This document shows positions 10,737-19,708 of a stretch of DNA of 64,000 nucleotides, one piece after another (positions within the stretch are counted from its first letter, which is position 1; each line of letters starts with the position of its first letter). The DNA comes from Burkholderiales bacterium. GTDB lineage: Bacteria > Pseudomonadota > Gammaproteobacteria > Burkholderiales > Burkholderiaceae_C. Below the pieces are notes generated by a model, which ran no database searches, had not been told where the DNA came from, and worked only from the letters and a program-made list of their open reading frames with translations. The stretch spans positions 1-64,000 of the forward strand of contig JACRAY010000018.1 of NCBI GenBank assembly GCA_016213325.1, written 5' to 3'. Position numbers and translations under genes: made by a program.

Positions 10737-12589
10737 CCGTGCCTGCGTTCGTCTTCAAGGGGGACATCACGTCGCCCCCGGGTTTCCTGCAAGGCATGCG
10801 CCACCCGGCGGTCATCGTGCCCATGGCCGTCAACCTGGCCGACGACCTGCCGGACCGCCTGGCCGAATGCGAGCAGCAGTTCGCCTCTCGCGTGCCCGCG
10901 CTCGAAATGCCCGCGCAGCGGCGCCACCGGTCGGAAGAGTCCGCCCAGGCGGCCCAGCGCATGCTGCACTGGGTGGCCCGGCTGCAGGCCGAAGCCGGCT
11001 GGGCGCTGGCCGACTCGCCGCACGCGCGCGTCTCTGACGCCCAGCCCGGCGTGCTGATGGTCATGGTGCCTTGCCTGCCGCTGGCCCAGCCCATCACCGC
11101 CAAGGCGCTGCGCTGGGTGGCCGGCATTTTCAATGCCGTCGCCGCGGGGCAGGCGCCCGACTGGGCACTGCTGGACCGGCTGAGGGTACACCTGGCCTCG
11201 CATGCCGGCGCCACGTCGAACATGCCGCGCTTCCTGCGGGCGGCCAACCGCATGTCGCTGCCGTGGGACCGGCTGACCTCGATGACCTATTCGTTCGGGC
11301 AGGGTGCGCGCACCCGCTGGCTCGACAGCTCGTTCACCGATGCCACTCCGCACCTGTCGACGCGCTTCGCGCGCGACAAGGTCGAATGTGCCCACCTGAT
11401 GCGCCGGGCGGGGCTACCCGCGCCGGTCCACCGGCTCGTGCCCGACGCCGAAGCCGCGGTGCGCACGGCAGCCACCTTCGGCTATCCCGTTGTCGTCAAG
11501 CCCGCCGACCTCGACGGCGGCGTGGCCGTCGCGGCCGACCTGCGCACCGAAGACGAAGTGCGCAGTGCCTATGCGGTGGCGCGCGACAAGTCCAAGCAGG
11601 TGCTGGTCGAAAGGCACTTCGAAGGCCGCGACTACCGCCTGACGGTGTTCCAGGGCAAGCTGCTGTGGGCCATCGAACGCCAGCCGGGCTCGGTAACGGG
11701 CGACGGCGTCAACACGGTCGAAGCGCTGGTGGCCATCGTCAACCAGGACCCCCGGCGCGGCGACGGCAAGCAGTCGGCGCTGAAGGCGCTGGCACTGGAC
11801 GCCGAAGCCGACGCCATGCTGGAGCAGCACGGCCTCACGCGCCACAGCGTGCCCGAGGCAGGCCGCTTCGTGAAGCTGCGGCGGGCGTCCAACGTGGCGC
11901 TGGGCGGCATGCCGGTCGCCGTGATGGACCAGGTACACCCCGACAACGCGGCGCTCGCGGAGCGCGCCGCCAACCTGCTGCGGCTGGACCTGGCCGGCGT
12001 GGACCTGCTCATCCCCGACATCGGCCGCTCGTGGCTGGAGAGCGGGGCGCTGATCTGCGAAGTGAACGCGCAACCCAGCCTGGGACAGGCGACGGCCGCG
12101 CACCTCTACGCGCCCTTGCTGCGCCGCCTGGTGCAAGGCGACGGCCGCATCCCGATAGCGGTGGTGGTCGGCGCGAGCGGCCCCGAGGCGCTGGGCCGGG
12201 CCGTGGTGGCGCGGCTGGCGCGCGAAGGCTGCGTGGCGGGCTGGGCCGGCCCGGCTGGCGCGGCCATCGGCGAAGGCCGCATCGTGCCATACGCACTGGG
12301 CTCGTTCGAAGCGGGGCAGGTGCTGCTGACGGATCGGCGCACCGAGGCGGCCATCGTCTTTGCGCAGGCGGGCGACATGTTCGCCAAGGGCCTCGCGTTC
12401 GACCGCTTCGACGCGCTGCTGGCGGCGGGCGCACCCGGCTCGTCGAGAAAGATCAACATGCTGGCCGCCTCGTGCGTGGGCGCCGTGGCCGAAGCGGACC
12501 AGGTGGCACCCGAGGCCATGGAAGACTGGCTGGTGCAGCAGCTGCTCGCCGCGCGCGACCGCCACGCGGCCGCGCCGGAACCCGGTTAG
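10733..12589 (+). CDS. Cyanophycin-synthetase-type ATP-grasp ligase 2
   Basis: The 618-residue protein is a paralogue of the ligase at 8143-9855. The N-terminal half (~1-205) ends in MTYSFGQGARTRWLDSSFTD. The ATP-grasp core follows: DKVECAHLMRRAGLPAPV, PVVVKPADLDGGVAVAA, RDYRLTVFQGKLLWAIER, HPDNAALAERAANLLRLD and ICEVNAQPSLG. A ~120-residue C-terminal domain (from RIPIAVVVGASG) has an alternating beta/alpha pattern, is absent from typical ATP-grasp enzymes and may be a remnant of the link to a Mur-type domain. No Mur ligase is present. It should form an amide or peptide bond using ATP; the substrate is unknown. Its stop overlaps the convergent stomatin stop. Confidence 0.87.
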   Translation: MTVPAFVFKGDITSPPGFLQGMRHPAVIVPMAVNLADDLPDRLAECEQQFASRVPALEMPAQRRHRSEESAQAAQRMLHWVARLQAEAGWALADSPHARVSDAQPGVLMVMVPCLPLAQPITAKALRWVAGIFNAVAAGQAPDWALLDRLRVHLASHAGATSNMPRFLRAANRMSLPWDRLTSMTYSFGQGARTRWLDSSFTDATPHLSTRFARDKVECAHLMRRAGLPAPVHRLVPDAEAAVRTAATFGYPVVVKPADLDGGVAVAADLRTEDEVRSAYAVARDKSKQVLVERHFEGRDYRLTVFQGKLLWAIERQPGSVTGDGVNTVEALVAIVNQDPRRGDGKQSALKALALDAEADAMLEQHGLTRHSVPEAGRFVKLRRASNVALGGMPVAVMDQVHPDNAALAERAANLLRLDLAGVDLLIPDIGRSWLESGALICEVNAQPSLGQATAAHLYAPLLRRLVQGDGRIPIAVVVGASGPEALGRAVVARLAREGCVAGWAGPAGAAIGEGRIVPYALGSFEAGQVLLTDRRTEAAIVFAQAGDMFAKGLAFDRFDALLAAGAPGSSRKINMLAASCVGAVAEADQVAPEAMEDWLVQQLLAARDRHAAAPEPG

Positions 12590-13518
12590 CGGATCTCGGG
12601 CGCCGGCGGTGTTCGCGTGCCTTGCACCATCTTCATGGCCGAAGCGATCAGCGCCGACACCTCGGTCATGTTGCTCGGCACGATCAGGGTGGTGGTCGCG
12701 TCCGAGGCGACCTTGCTGTAGGCGTCCACGGCACGCTCGGCCACCTTCAGTTGCACGGCCTGTTCGCCGCCCGGCTGTCGGATCGCCTCGGCGATCTTGC
12801 GTATCGCCTCGGCTGTCGCTTCGGCCACCGCCAGGATGGCGGCGGCTTCGCCCTGTGCGTTGTTGATCTCGGCCTGCTTCTCGCCTTCGGAGCGCGCGAT
12901 GAAGGCCTCGCGCTCGCCGGTGGCGATGTTGATCTGCTCCTGCCGGCGGCCTTCGGAGGCGGCGATCAGCGCGCGCTTCTCGCGCTCGGCGGTGATCTGC
13001 GCCTGCATGGCGTGCAGGATCTCCTTGGGCGGCGTCAGGTCCTTGATCTCGTAGCGCAGCACCTTCACGCCCCAGTTCAGCGCGGCCTCGTCGATGGCCT
13101 GCACCACCTGCGCGTTGATGATGTCGCGTTCCTCGAAGGTCTTGTCCAGCTCCAGCTTGCCGATCACGCTGCGCAGCGACGTCTGGGCGAGCTGCGTGAC
13201 GGCGACGATGTAGTTGGACGACCCGTAGCTCGCGCGCATCGGGTCGGTCACCTGGAAGTACAGGATGCCGTCCACCTGCAGCTGCGTGTTGTCGCGCGTG
13301 ATGCAGACCTGGCTGGGCACGTCCAGCGGGATCTCCTTCAGGCTGTGCTTGTAGGCGACCTTGTCGACGAAGGGCACCAGGAAGCTCAGGCCGGGTTGCA
13401 GCGCCGTGTGGTACTTGCCCAGGCGCTCGACCACCCACGCGTTCTGCTGCGGCACGATGCGGATCGCGCGGAAGCCGAAGATGATGGCGACGATCAGCAG
13501 GATGATGAAGATGTCCAT
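12586..13518 (-). CDS. SPFH/stomatin-like (slipin) membrane protein
   Basis: The 310-residue protein has one N-terminal hydrophobic segment (MDIFIILLIVAIIFGFRAI) followed by a Band 7/SPFH domain with the stomatin signature (RVVPQ-type RIVPQQNAWVVERLGKY, ITRDNTQLQVDGILYFQV). A long Glu/Ala-rich coiled coil (~200-260) drives oligomerisation in this family. Such proteins scaffold membrane microdomains and often act with the NfeD protein encoded next to them. It lies 24 bases downstream of nfeD on the same strand, which is the usual operon. Its stop overlaps the stop of the convergent ATP-grasp gene by three bases. Confidence 0.92.
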   Translation of the reverse strand: MDIFIILLIVAIIFGFRAIRIVPQQNAWVVERLGKYHTALQPGLSFLVPFVDKVAYKHSLKEIPLDVPSQVCITRDNTQLQVDGILYFQVTDPMRASYGSSNYIVAVTQLAQTSLRSVIGKLELDKTFEERDIINAQVVQAIDEAALNWGVKVLRYEIKDLTPPKEILHAMQAQITAEREKRALIAASEGRRQEQINIATGEREAFIARSEGEKQAEINNAQGEAAAILAVAEATAEAIRKIAEAIRQPGGEQAVQLKVAERAVDAYSKVASDATTTLIVPSNMTEVSALIASAMKMVQGTRTPPAPEIR

Positions 13519-13542
13519 GGTTCCCTTTTCCTGTCGGGTGAT

Positions 13543-13971
13543 TCAGATTTTCTCGACGACCAGCCGGTTGCCCACGACCTCGCGCACGCGATGGGCGCCG
13601 GTCGCAAGCGGCTCACCGGGCACGGCAGTCGCCGTCCAGTTGGCACCGCGGTACTTCACCTGCGCAGTCCCGTCGGCGTTCCACACGTCGACCTGCAGGG
13701 TTTCGCCCACGTCCATGTTGACGTCCTTGTTGGCGCCTGCCTGCAGCGCCGTGCCGGCGTTGCGGGCGCGCCAGCGGTGCAGGCCGCCGATGGCGCCCAC
13801 GCTGACCAGGGCCACGACGACGAGCTGGACGTTGAACGACGCGCCCGTGTGCGCCGCGACGGCGCCGGCAGCGAGGCCCAGCGCGAGCATCAGCAGGTAA
13901 AAGGTGCCGGTGAGCAGCTCGGCCCCCACGGCAATACCCGCCGCCAGCCACCACAATGTGGATTCCGCCAT
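13543..13971 (-). CDS. NfeD family membrane protein
   Basis: The 142-residue short-form NfeD has two or three hydrophobic helices (residues ~5-50) and a C-terminal OB-fold beta domain (VGETLQVDVWNADGTAQVKYRG). NfeD proteins partner with SPFH/stomatin proteins, and the stomatin gene lies directly downstream. The start at 13971 is preferred over ATG 13977 because AGGAGG (13983-13978 on the minus strand) sits six bases from it but abuts 13977. It is transcribed divergently from the decarboxylase gene, with about 40 bases between starts. Confidence 0.88.
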   Translation of the reverse strand: MAESTLWWLAAGIAVGAELLTGTFYLLMLALGLAAGAVAAHTGASFNVQLVVVALVSVGAIGGLHRWRARNAGTALQAGANKDVNMDVGETLQVDVWNADGTAQVKYRGANWTATAVPGEPLATGAHRVREVVGNRLVVEKI

Positions 13972-13998
13972 CGTCATCCTCCTCTCAGCGCCAGAGCA

Positions 13999-14004
13999 TA
14001 CACT
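13999..14004 (+). promoter_or_regulatory. -10 element of decarboxylase gene
   Basis: TACACT lies eight bases before the ATG at 14013, and the intervening TCGCCCCC has no ribosome site. A very short or absent leader is predicted. Confidence 0.4.
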
Positions 14005-14012
14005 TCGCCCCC

Positions 14013-16283
14013 ATGAAATTCCGCTTTCCCCTCGTCATCATCGACGAAGACTACCGCTCGGAGAACACCTCCGGCCTGGGCATCCGCGCGCTGGCGCAGG
14101 CGATCGAGGCCGAAGGCATGGAAGTGCTGGGCGTCACGAGCTACGGCGACCTGTCGCAGTTCGCGCAGCAGCAGAGCCGGGCGAGCGCCTTCATCCTGTC
14201 GATCGACGACGAGGAGTTCACGCCCGGGCCCGACCTGGACCCCGCGGTGCTGAACCTGCGCACCTTCATCGAGCAGGTGCGCCGCAAGAACGCCGACGTG
14301 CCGATCTACCTGCACGGCGAGACCAAGACGGCGCGCCACCTGCCCAACGAGATCCTGCGCGAGCTGCACGGCTTCATCCACATGTACGAGGACACGCCGG
14401 AGTTCATGGCGCGCCACATCATCCGCGAGGCCAAGTCTTACATGGAGGGCATACAGCCGCCGTTCTTCAAGGCGCTGCTCGACTACGCGGAAGACGGCTC
14501 GTATTCGTGGCACTGCCCTGGCCACTCGGGCGGCGTCGCCTTCCTGAAGACGCCCATCGGCCAGATGTTCCACCAGTTCTTCGGCGAGAACATGCTGCGC
14601 GCCGATGTCTGCAACGCGGTCGACGAACTGGGCCAGCTGCTGGACCACACCGGGCCGGTGGCGGCCAGCGAGCGCAACGCCGCGCGCATCTTCAACGCCG
14701 ACCACTGCTTCTTCGTGACGAACGGCACGTCCACGTCGAACAAGATGGTGTGGCACCACGAGGTGGCGCCCGGCGACGTGGTGGTGGTGGACCGCAACTG
14801 CCACAAGTCGATCCTGCACTCCATCATCATGACGGGGTCCATCCCCGTCTTCCTGAAGCCCACGCGCAACCACTTCGGCATCATCGGGCCCATCCCGTAC
14901 AGCGAGTTCTCGCCCGAGGCGATCAAGGCCAAGATGCGCGCCAACCCGCTGCTGGCGGGCGTGGACGCCGAGACGGTGAAGCCGCGCATCCTGACCATCA
15001 CGCAGTCCACCTACGACGGCGTGCTGTACAACACCGAGACCATCAAGAACCAGCTCGACGGCTACGTGGAGGCGCTGCACTTCGACGAAGCGTGGCTGCC
15101 GCACGCGGCCTTCCACCCGTTCTACGGCAGCTTCCACGCCATGGGCAAGAAGCGCGCGCGGCCGAAGAAATCGCTGGTCTACTCGACCCAGTCGATCCAC
15201 AAGCTGCTGGCCGGCATCAGCCAGGCGAGCCACGTGCTGGTGCAGGACGCGGTAGAGAACAAGCTGGACCGCCACCTGTTCAACGAGGCGTTCCTGATGC
15301 ACACCTCGACCAGCCCGCAGTACGCCATCATCGCCAGCTGCGACGTGGCGGCCGCCATGATGGAGCCGCCCGGCGGCACCGCGCTGGTGGAAGAGTCGAT
15401 CATGGAAGCGCTGGACTTCCGCCGCGCCATGCGCAAGGTGGACCAGGAGTACGGCAAGGACTGGTGGTTCAAGGTCTGGGGGCCCGACAAGCTGGTGGAA
15501 GAGGGCATAGGCCGCGCGGACGACTGGATCATCAAGGGCGAGGCGCGCACGGCCAAGTGGCACGGCTTCGGCAACCTGGCCGAGGGCTTCAACATGCTGG
15601 ACCCGATCAAGTCCACCGTGGTCACGCCCGGCCTGGACCTGAACGGCAAGTTCGCCAAGACCGGCATCCCGGCGTCGATCGTCACCAAGTTCCTGGCGGA
15701 GCACGGCGTGATCGTGGAGAAGACCGGCCTGTACAGCTTCTTCATCATGTTCACCATCGGCATCACCAAGGGCCGCTGGAACACGCTGCTGACGGCGCTG
15801 CAGCAGTTCAAGGACGACTACGCCAAGAACCAGCCGATGTGGCGCATCCTGCCCGAGTTCTGCCAGCAGTACCCGCGCTACGAGCGCATGGGGCTGGCCG
15901 ACCTGTGCCAGCACGTGCACGAGCTGTACGCCAAGTACGACATCGCGCGCCTGTCGACCGATATCTACCTGTCGGACCTGCAGCCGGCCATGAAGCCGAG
16001 CGACGCGTTTTCGTACATCGCGCACCGCAAGACCGAGCGGGTCGAGATCGACCACCTGGAAGGCCGCGTCACCACCAGCCTGGTCACGCCGTACCCGCCG
16101 GGCATCCCGCTGCTGATCCCGGGCGAGGTGTTCAACAAGAAGATCGTCGACTACCTGAAGTTCTCGCGCGCCTTCAACAGCGAGTGCCCGGGCTTCGAGA
16201 CCGACATCCACGGGCTGGTGGAAGAAGAGGGGCCGGCGGGCACGAGGCGGTATTTCGCCGACTGTGTCCGAAATGGTGACTAG
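14013..16283 (+). CDS. Orn/Lys/Arg decarboxylase, PLP-dependent
   Basis: This 756-residue fold-type I PLP enzyme removes the carboxyl group from arginine, lysine or ornithine, giving a polyamine and consuming a proton. It has an N-terminal response-regulator-like wing domain (~1-130), HCPGHSGGVAFLKTPIG, the catalytic lysine in STQSIHKLLAG, and a C-terminal domain with HLEGRVTTSLVTPYPPGIPLLIPGE. The length matches biodegradative decarboxylases of the AdiA/LdcC/SpeF group. Substrate choice among the three amino acids cannot be assigned by eye. It appears monocistronic. An acid-stress or polyamine role is likely from the family. Confidence 0.93.
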   Translation: MKFRFPLVIIDEDYRSENTSGLGIRALAQAIEAEGMEVLGVTSYGDLSQFAQQQSRASAFILSIDDEEFTPGPDLDPAVLNLRTFIEQVRRKNADVPIYLHGETKTARHLPNEILRELHGFIHMYEDTPEFMARHIIREAKSYMEGIQPPFFKALLDYAEDGSYSWHCPGHSGGVAFLKTPIGQMFHQFFGENMLRADVCNAVDELGQLLDHTGPVAASERNAARIFNADHCFFVTNGTSTSNKMVWHHEVAPGDVVVVDRNCHKSILHSIIMTGSIPVFLKPTRNHFGIIGPIPYSEFSPEAIKAKMRANPLLAGVDAETVKPRILTITQSTYDGVLYNTETIKNQLDGYVEALHFDEAWLPHAAFHPFYGSFHAMGKKRARPKKSLVYSTQSIHKLLAGISQASHVLVQDAVENKLDRHLFNEAFLMHTSTSPQYAIIASCDVAAAMMEPPGGTALVEESIMEALDFRRAMRKVDQEYGKDWWFKVWGPDKLVEEGIGRADDWIIKGEARTAKWHGFGNLAEGFNMLDPIKSTVVTPGLDLNGKFAKTGIPASIVTKFLAEHGVIVEKTGLYSFFIMFTIGITKGRWNTLLTALQQFKDDYAKNQPMWRILPEFCQQYPRYERMGLADLCQHVHELYAKYDIARLSTDIYLSDLQPAMKPSDAFSYIAHRKTERVEIDHLEGRVTTSLVTPYPPGIPLLIPGEVFNKKIVDYLKFSRAFNSECPGFETDIHGLVEEEGPAGTRRYFADCVRNGD

Positions 16284-16374
16284 GGGCTCCTGACGCCCGT
16301 TCCGGGATTTCCGCGGTTCGTCGCGCATTCCCGCAGCCTGTCGCATGGCGGGTGCGGCGCCGCCGCCGGCTGCC

Positions 16375-16405
16375 TACATTTGCTTCCAACGGGGCCGCCG
16401 GCCCC
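16375..16405 (+). promoter_or_regulatory. TACATT -10 and leader hairpin
   Basis: TACATT (16375-16380) is a plausible -10. It is followed by the short hairpin GGGGCC-GCC-GGCCCC (16391-16405), ending just before the GGAGGA ribosome site of the small gene at 16419. Confidence 0.35.
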
Positions 16406-16418
16406 TTCGGAGGAATGA

Positions 16419-16688
16419 ATGAAGCGCTACCTGGCTCCCTATGACATGAATCGCTACCCGGCCGTGGCCATGGCCGTCCGTGCAGCCGCCACCCTGGTGG
16501 TGACTGTCACAGGTGCCGTGGTGCTGGCCACCGCCGGCCCGGGCAACGGCTACCAGCCGCCCGGGCAGTGGGCCGCCGTGCACCGCCCCGGCGTCGAGCG
16601 CGTGAGCCTGCCCGCGGTCCAGGTGACCGCCAAGGCCGCCGGCGTGCAGTCGGTGGCCTCCTCGGTGTCCTGCGCCAAGGGCGCCTGA
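16419..16688 (+). CDS. Small single-span protein, hypothetical, 89 aa
   Basis: The product has one hydrophobic stretch (residues ~16-42, AVAMAVRAAATLVVTVTGAVV) preceded by Arg and Lys, so it is either a signal-anchored or an exported small protein. The rest is Val/Ala/Gln-rich with one Cys near the end (SCAKGA). No family is recognised. It has a good ribosome site (GGAGGA) five bases upstream of the ATG. It precedes the LytS-type kinase by 23 bases in the same direction, so it may be co-transcribed with that signalling pair. Confidence 0.6.
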   Translation: MKRYLAPYDMNRYPAVAMAVRAAATLVVTVTGAVVLATAGPGNGYQPPGQWAAVHRPGVERVSLPAVQVTAKAAGVQSVASSVSCAKGA

Positions 16689-16711
16689 AATTCGCGTTAA
16701 CCTTGCAGCCG

Positions 16712-17941
16712 ATGTCTGCCAGTGCCCCGTCCAGCCCCGGTTCCACCCGCCCGGCCATCGTCGAATGGGTGCTGCGCCTGAACACGCAGGTTTCGGGCTG
16801 GGCCGCCTCCATGACCTGGTGGCGGCTGCTCATCCTGGGCATCGTGATCCTGGTGGCTGCGTCCATCGTCAGCGAACAGCTCAACCTGCGACACGACCGC
16901 GTCAAGGTGCCGGTGTCCGCGTCGAAAGAGCCGGTGGTGGTGACCTTCGGCGGCAAGGACGGCATCCGCATCACGCGCCCGCGCAAGGGCGCCAGCGACC
17001 CGGCCGATGCCACCCCGACCCCTGCGCAGCCGCCATCGGCCGACCCGGCGGAGGCGGGCAAGCGGCGCATCGAGATCCGCGCGGAAGACGACGACGAGGA
17101 CGCCTTCACCTACCAGAGCGTGTTTACCTTCCGCGGCCTGCTCGGCGACCTGGGTGCCACGCTGCTCACGCTGCTGTTCGCCTACCTGATCGCCGCCAAG
17201 GTGATCGTGCGCAAGGTGGCGCTGGCCGACGAGAAGGTGCGCAGCGCGGTGAGCCACGCCGAGCGCGAGGCCATGGAGCGCCAGGTGGCGCAGGCCCGGC
17301 TGCAGGTGCTGCAGGCGCAGGTGGAGCCGCACTTCCTGTTCAATACACTGGCGGCGGTGGACTACCTGATCGAGACCGACCCGGCGCGTGCCAGCCAGAT
17401 GCAGAAGAAGCTGATCACCTACCTGCGCGGCGCCTTGCCCCAGATGCGCGAGGAAACGTCGACGCTGGGCCGTGAAGTGCGGCTGGTGAGCTCGTACCTC
17501 GACCTGATCAAGATGCGGGTGGAAGAACGGCTGGAGGTGGAAATCGCCGTGCCGCAGCCGCTGGAGTCGGCCCAGTTCCCGCCGCTCATGCTGCAGTCGC
17601 TGGTGGAGAACGCCATCAAGCACGGCATCGAGCCCAAGCCAGAAGGCGGCAAGGTGACGGTGGCCGCCAAGGTCATAGGCTCGCAGCTCTGGGTGGAAGT
17701 GCGCGACACGGGCGTGGGCATCGTCGACCCCGAGCAGCTCGAGGCGCCCACCTCGGGCACCGGCATCGGGCTGCAGAACATCCGCGAACGGCTGGCCATG
17801 CTGTTCCCGGGCAAGGGCCGCCTGACGCTGATGTCCGACGACCGGCTGGGCACCGTGGTGCGCATCGGCGTGCCTTACCAGGTGGGCGACACGTCGAAGG
17901 TGGCGCCGCAACAGCAGCCCCAGCGGGAACAGGCGGCATGA
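16712..17941 (+). CDS. LytS-type sensor histidine kinase
   Basis: The 409-residue protein has two membrane spans (~35-53 and ~140-165) that enclose a ~85-residue periplasmic loop rich in Asp, Glu and Pro. A His_kinase (PF06580) domain follows with the phospho-His in LQAQVEPHFLFNTLAAVDYLI, then HATPase_c (LVENAIKHGIEP, DTGVGI, GIGLQNIRERL). The start at 16712 is chosen because upstream sequence in the same frame overlaps the small gene and lacks family similarity. Its stop overlaps the LytTR regulator start (ATGA), so the two form a two-component system. The ligand is unknown. Confidence 0.9.
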   Translation: MSASAPSSPGSTRPAIVEWVLRLNTQVSGWAASMTWWRLLILGIVILVAASIVSEQLNLRHDRVKVPVSASKEPVVVTFGGKDGIRITRPRKGASDPADATPTPAQPPSADPAEAGKRRIEIRAEDDDEDAFTYQSVFTFRGLLGDLGATLLTLLFAYLIAAKVIVRKVALADEKVRSAVSHAEREAMERQVAQARLQVLQAQVEPHFLFNTLAAVDYLIETDPARASQMQKKLITYLRGALPQMREETSTLGREVRLVSSYLDLIKMRVEERLEVEIAVPQPLESAQFPPLMLQSLVENAIKHGIEPKPEGGKVTVAAKVIGSQLWVEVRDTGVGIVDPEQLEAPTSGTGIGLQNIRERLAMLFPGKGRLTLMSDDRLGTVVRIGVPYQVGDTSKVAPQQQPQREQAA

Positions 17942-18738
17942 CCGACAAGCTGCGCGCGCTCATCGCCGACGACGAACGCCTGCTGCGCGAGCAGTTGAAG
18001 ACGCGGCTGGCTCAGGTGTGGCCCGGGCTGGAGGTGGTGGCCGAAGCCCAGAACGGCGCCGAGGCCGTGGACCGCGCCGATGCCCTGAGGCCCGACGTCG
18101 TCTTCCTCGACATCCGCATGCCGGGGCTGGGCGGCATCGAAGCCGCCAGCGAGATCCTGGCGCTGCCCGGCTGGGCGGGCGAGATCGTTTTCGTGACGGC
18201 GTACGACGAGTACGCGATAGCGGCTTTCGAGCGCGGTGCGCTCGACTACCTGCTCAAGCCCGTGGAGCCGCAGCGCCTGGCGCAGACGGCGCAGCGCGTG
18301 AAGGCGCGCTTTGCCAGCTCGCGCGCGCCCAAGGACGACGCCGACCTGGACGCGGTGCTCGAAAAGCTGATGCAGTTGCAGCGCGGCATAGAGCCGGCGG
18401 CGGCGCGGGCCCAGCCGATGCGCTGGATCCAGTGCACGTCGGGCTCGACCACAAAGCTGATCGACGTGCAGGACGTGTTGTTCTTCCGCTCCGACGAGAA
18501 GTACACGCGGGTGCAGGCGAAGGACCAGGAGGCTTTCATCCGCACGCCGATCCGCGAGCTGCTGCCGCAGCTGGACCCCCAGCAGTTCTGGCAGATCCAC
18601 CGCTCGGCCATCGTCAACCTGAGCGCCATTGCGGCCGTCACGCGCGACGACACCGGCAAGCAGCGCGTGCACATCAACGGCCACCCCGAGGTGCTCGAGG
18701 TGAGCCGCAGCTTTGCGCACCTGTTCAGGGGGGCTTGA
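17938..18738 (+). CDS. LytR/AlgR-family response regulator
   Basis: The 266-residue regulator has a receiver (~6-120, Asp in VVFLDIRMPGLGG, Lys in LLKPVEP) and a C-terminal LytTR DNA-binding domain (~165-262) with LFFRSDEKYTRV, IHRSAIVNL and the closing LEVSRSFAHLF. LytTR regulators bind direct repeats upstream of target genes, often for surface or virulence functions. The overlap with the kinase stop makes this its partner. No obvious target gene lies next to it. A large inverted repeat follows its stop. Confidence 0.93.
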   Translation: MTDKLRALIADDERLLREQLKTRLAQVWPGLEVVAEAQNGAEAVDRADALRPDVVFLDIRMPGLGGIEAASEILALPGWAGEIVFVTAYDEYAIAAFERGALDYLLKPVEPQRLAQTAQRVKARFASSRAPKDDADLDAVLEKLMQLQRGIEPAAARAQPMRWIQCTSGSTTKLIDVQDVLFFRSDEKYTRVQAKDQEAFIRTPIRELLPQLDPQQFWQIHRSAIVNLSAIAAVTRDDTGKQRVHINGHPEVLEVSRSFAHLFRGA

Positions 18739-18760
18739 ACTGCTTTCCTCTGGGGCTTTG

Positions 18761-18850
18761 AACGCAGAAGACGCAAAAATTCGCAGAAACCGCAGAAGGA
18801 TTCAAGTAAGAACTTCTGCGTCTTCTGCGCAATTTCTGCGTCTTCTGCGC
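18761..18850. repeat. Imperfect inverted repeat of CGCAGAAG units
   Basis: The left arm (18761-18798) repeats the unit CGCAGAA/ACGCAAAA. The right arm (18813-18850) repeats TTCTGCGTCTTCTGCG. The two arms can fold into a long stem across TTCAAGTAAG. It lies between the LytTR regulator and convergent fabI, where it could act as a terminator. The same motif type occurs intergenically in other Burkholderiales from my recollection. Confidence 0.75.
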
Positions 18851-18888
18851 TCAGGACCGTAGAGGACGGCCCCGGTCTCTCGGAAGGA

Positions 18889-19671
18889 CTACTCCTCGAC
18901 GGCGATGGCGGTGTGGCTGAAGCCGCCGTCGACGTAGGTGATCTCGGCCGTCATGCCCGAGGCCAGGTCGCTCATCAGGAAGGCGGCCACGTTGCCGACG
19001 TCGGCAATGGTCACGTTGCGGCGCAGCGGCGCGGCCGCGGCGACGATCGAGAGCAACTTGCCGAAGTCCTTGATGCCGCTGGCGGCGAGCGTCTTGATCG
19101 GCCCCGCACTGATGCCGTTGACGCGGATGCCCCGGGGCCCGAGTGAGCCGGCCAGGTAGCGCACCGACGCTTCCAGCGAAGCCTTGGCCAGGCCCATGGT
19201 GTTGTAGTGCGGCACGATGCGCATGGCGCCCAGGTAGCTGAGCGTGAGCAGCGCCGACTTCTCGTTCAGGTAGGGCAGGGAGGCCTTGGCCATCGCGGGG
19301 AAGCTGTAGGCGCTGATGTCCTGGGCGATGCGGAAACTTTCGCGCGAGAGCCCGTCGAGGAAGTCGCCGGCGATGGCTTCACGCGGGGCGAACCCTATGC
19401 TGTGGACGAAGCCGTCGAACTTGCCCCAGTGGGCCCCGAGGTCGGCGAACAGCTTGTCGATCTGCGCATCGTCGCCCACGTCGCAGTCGAAGACCAGCGT
19501 CGAGTCGAACTCCGAGGCGAATTCGGTGATGCGCTCCTTGAATCTTTCGCCCACGTAGCTGAAGGCCAGCTCGGCGCCCTGGTCCCGGCACGCCCGGGCG
19601 ATGCCGTAGGCGATGGAGCGGTTGGACAGCACCCCCGTGATCAACAATTTCTTGCCGGTAAGGAAACCCAT
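18889..19671 (-). CDS. fabI: Enoyl-ACP reductase (NADH)
   Basis: FabI reduces trans-2-enoyl-ACP in the last step of each fatty-acid elongation cycle. The 260-residue protein has the FabI-type start [24 protein letters not shown], the active-site Tyr and Lys in the [24 protein letters not shown] region (Tyr-x6-Lys), and [10 protein letters not shown] as in the substrate-loop region. The start MGFLTGKK at 19671 is chosen over an upstream in-frame ATG because this is where family members begin. It diverges from the yejA-like gene with 37 bases between starts. Housekeeping gene and likely triclosan target by family. Confidence 0.96.
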   Translation of the reverse strand: MGFLTGKKLLITGVLSNRSIAYGIARACRDQGAELAFSYVGERFKERITEFASEFDSTLVFDCDVGDDAQIDKLFADLGAHWGKFDGFVHSIGFAPREAIAGDFLDGLSRESFRIAQDISAYSFPAMAKASLPYLNEKSALLTLSYLGAMRIVPHYNTMGLAKASLEASVRYLAGSLGPRGIRVNGISAGPIKTLAASGIKDFGKLLSIVAAAAPLRRNVTIADVGNVAAFLMSDLASGMTAEITYVDGGFSHTAIAVEE

Positions 19672-19696
19672 AGCATTGGCCCGATTAAAAAGTCGG

Positions 19697-19702
19697 CAGA
19701 AT
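19697..19702 (+). promoter_or_regulatory. -10 element, leaderless yejA promoter
   Basis: CAGAAT lies exactly seven bases before the ATG at 19709, with no ribosome site between. The predicted transcript starts at the A of the start codon. Confidence 0.4.
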
Positions 19703-19708
19703 TGTCGC

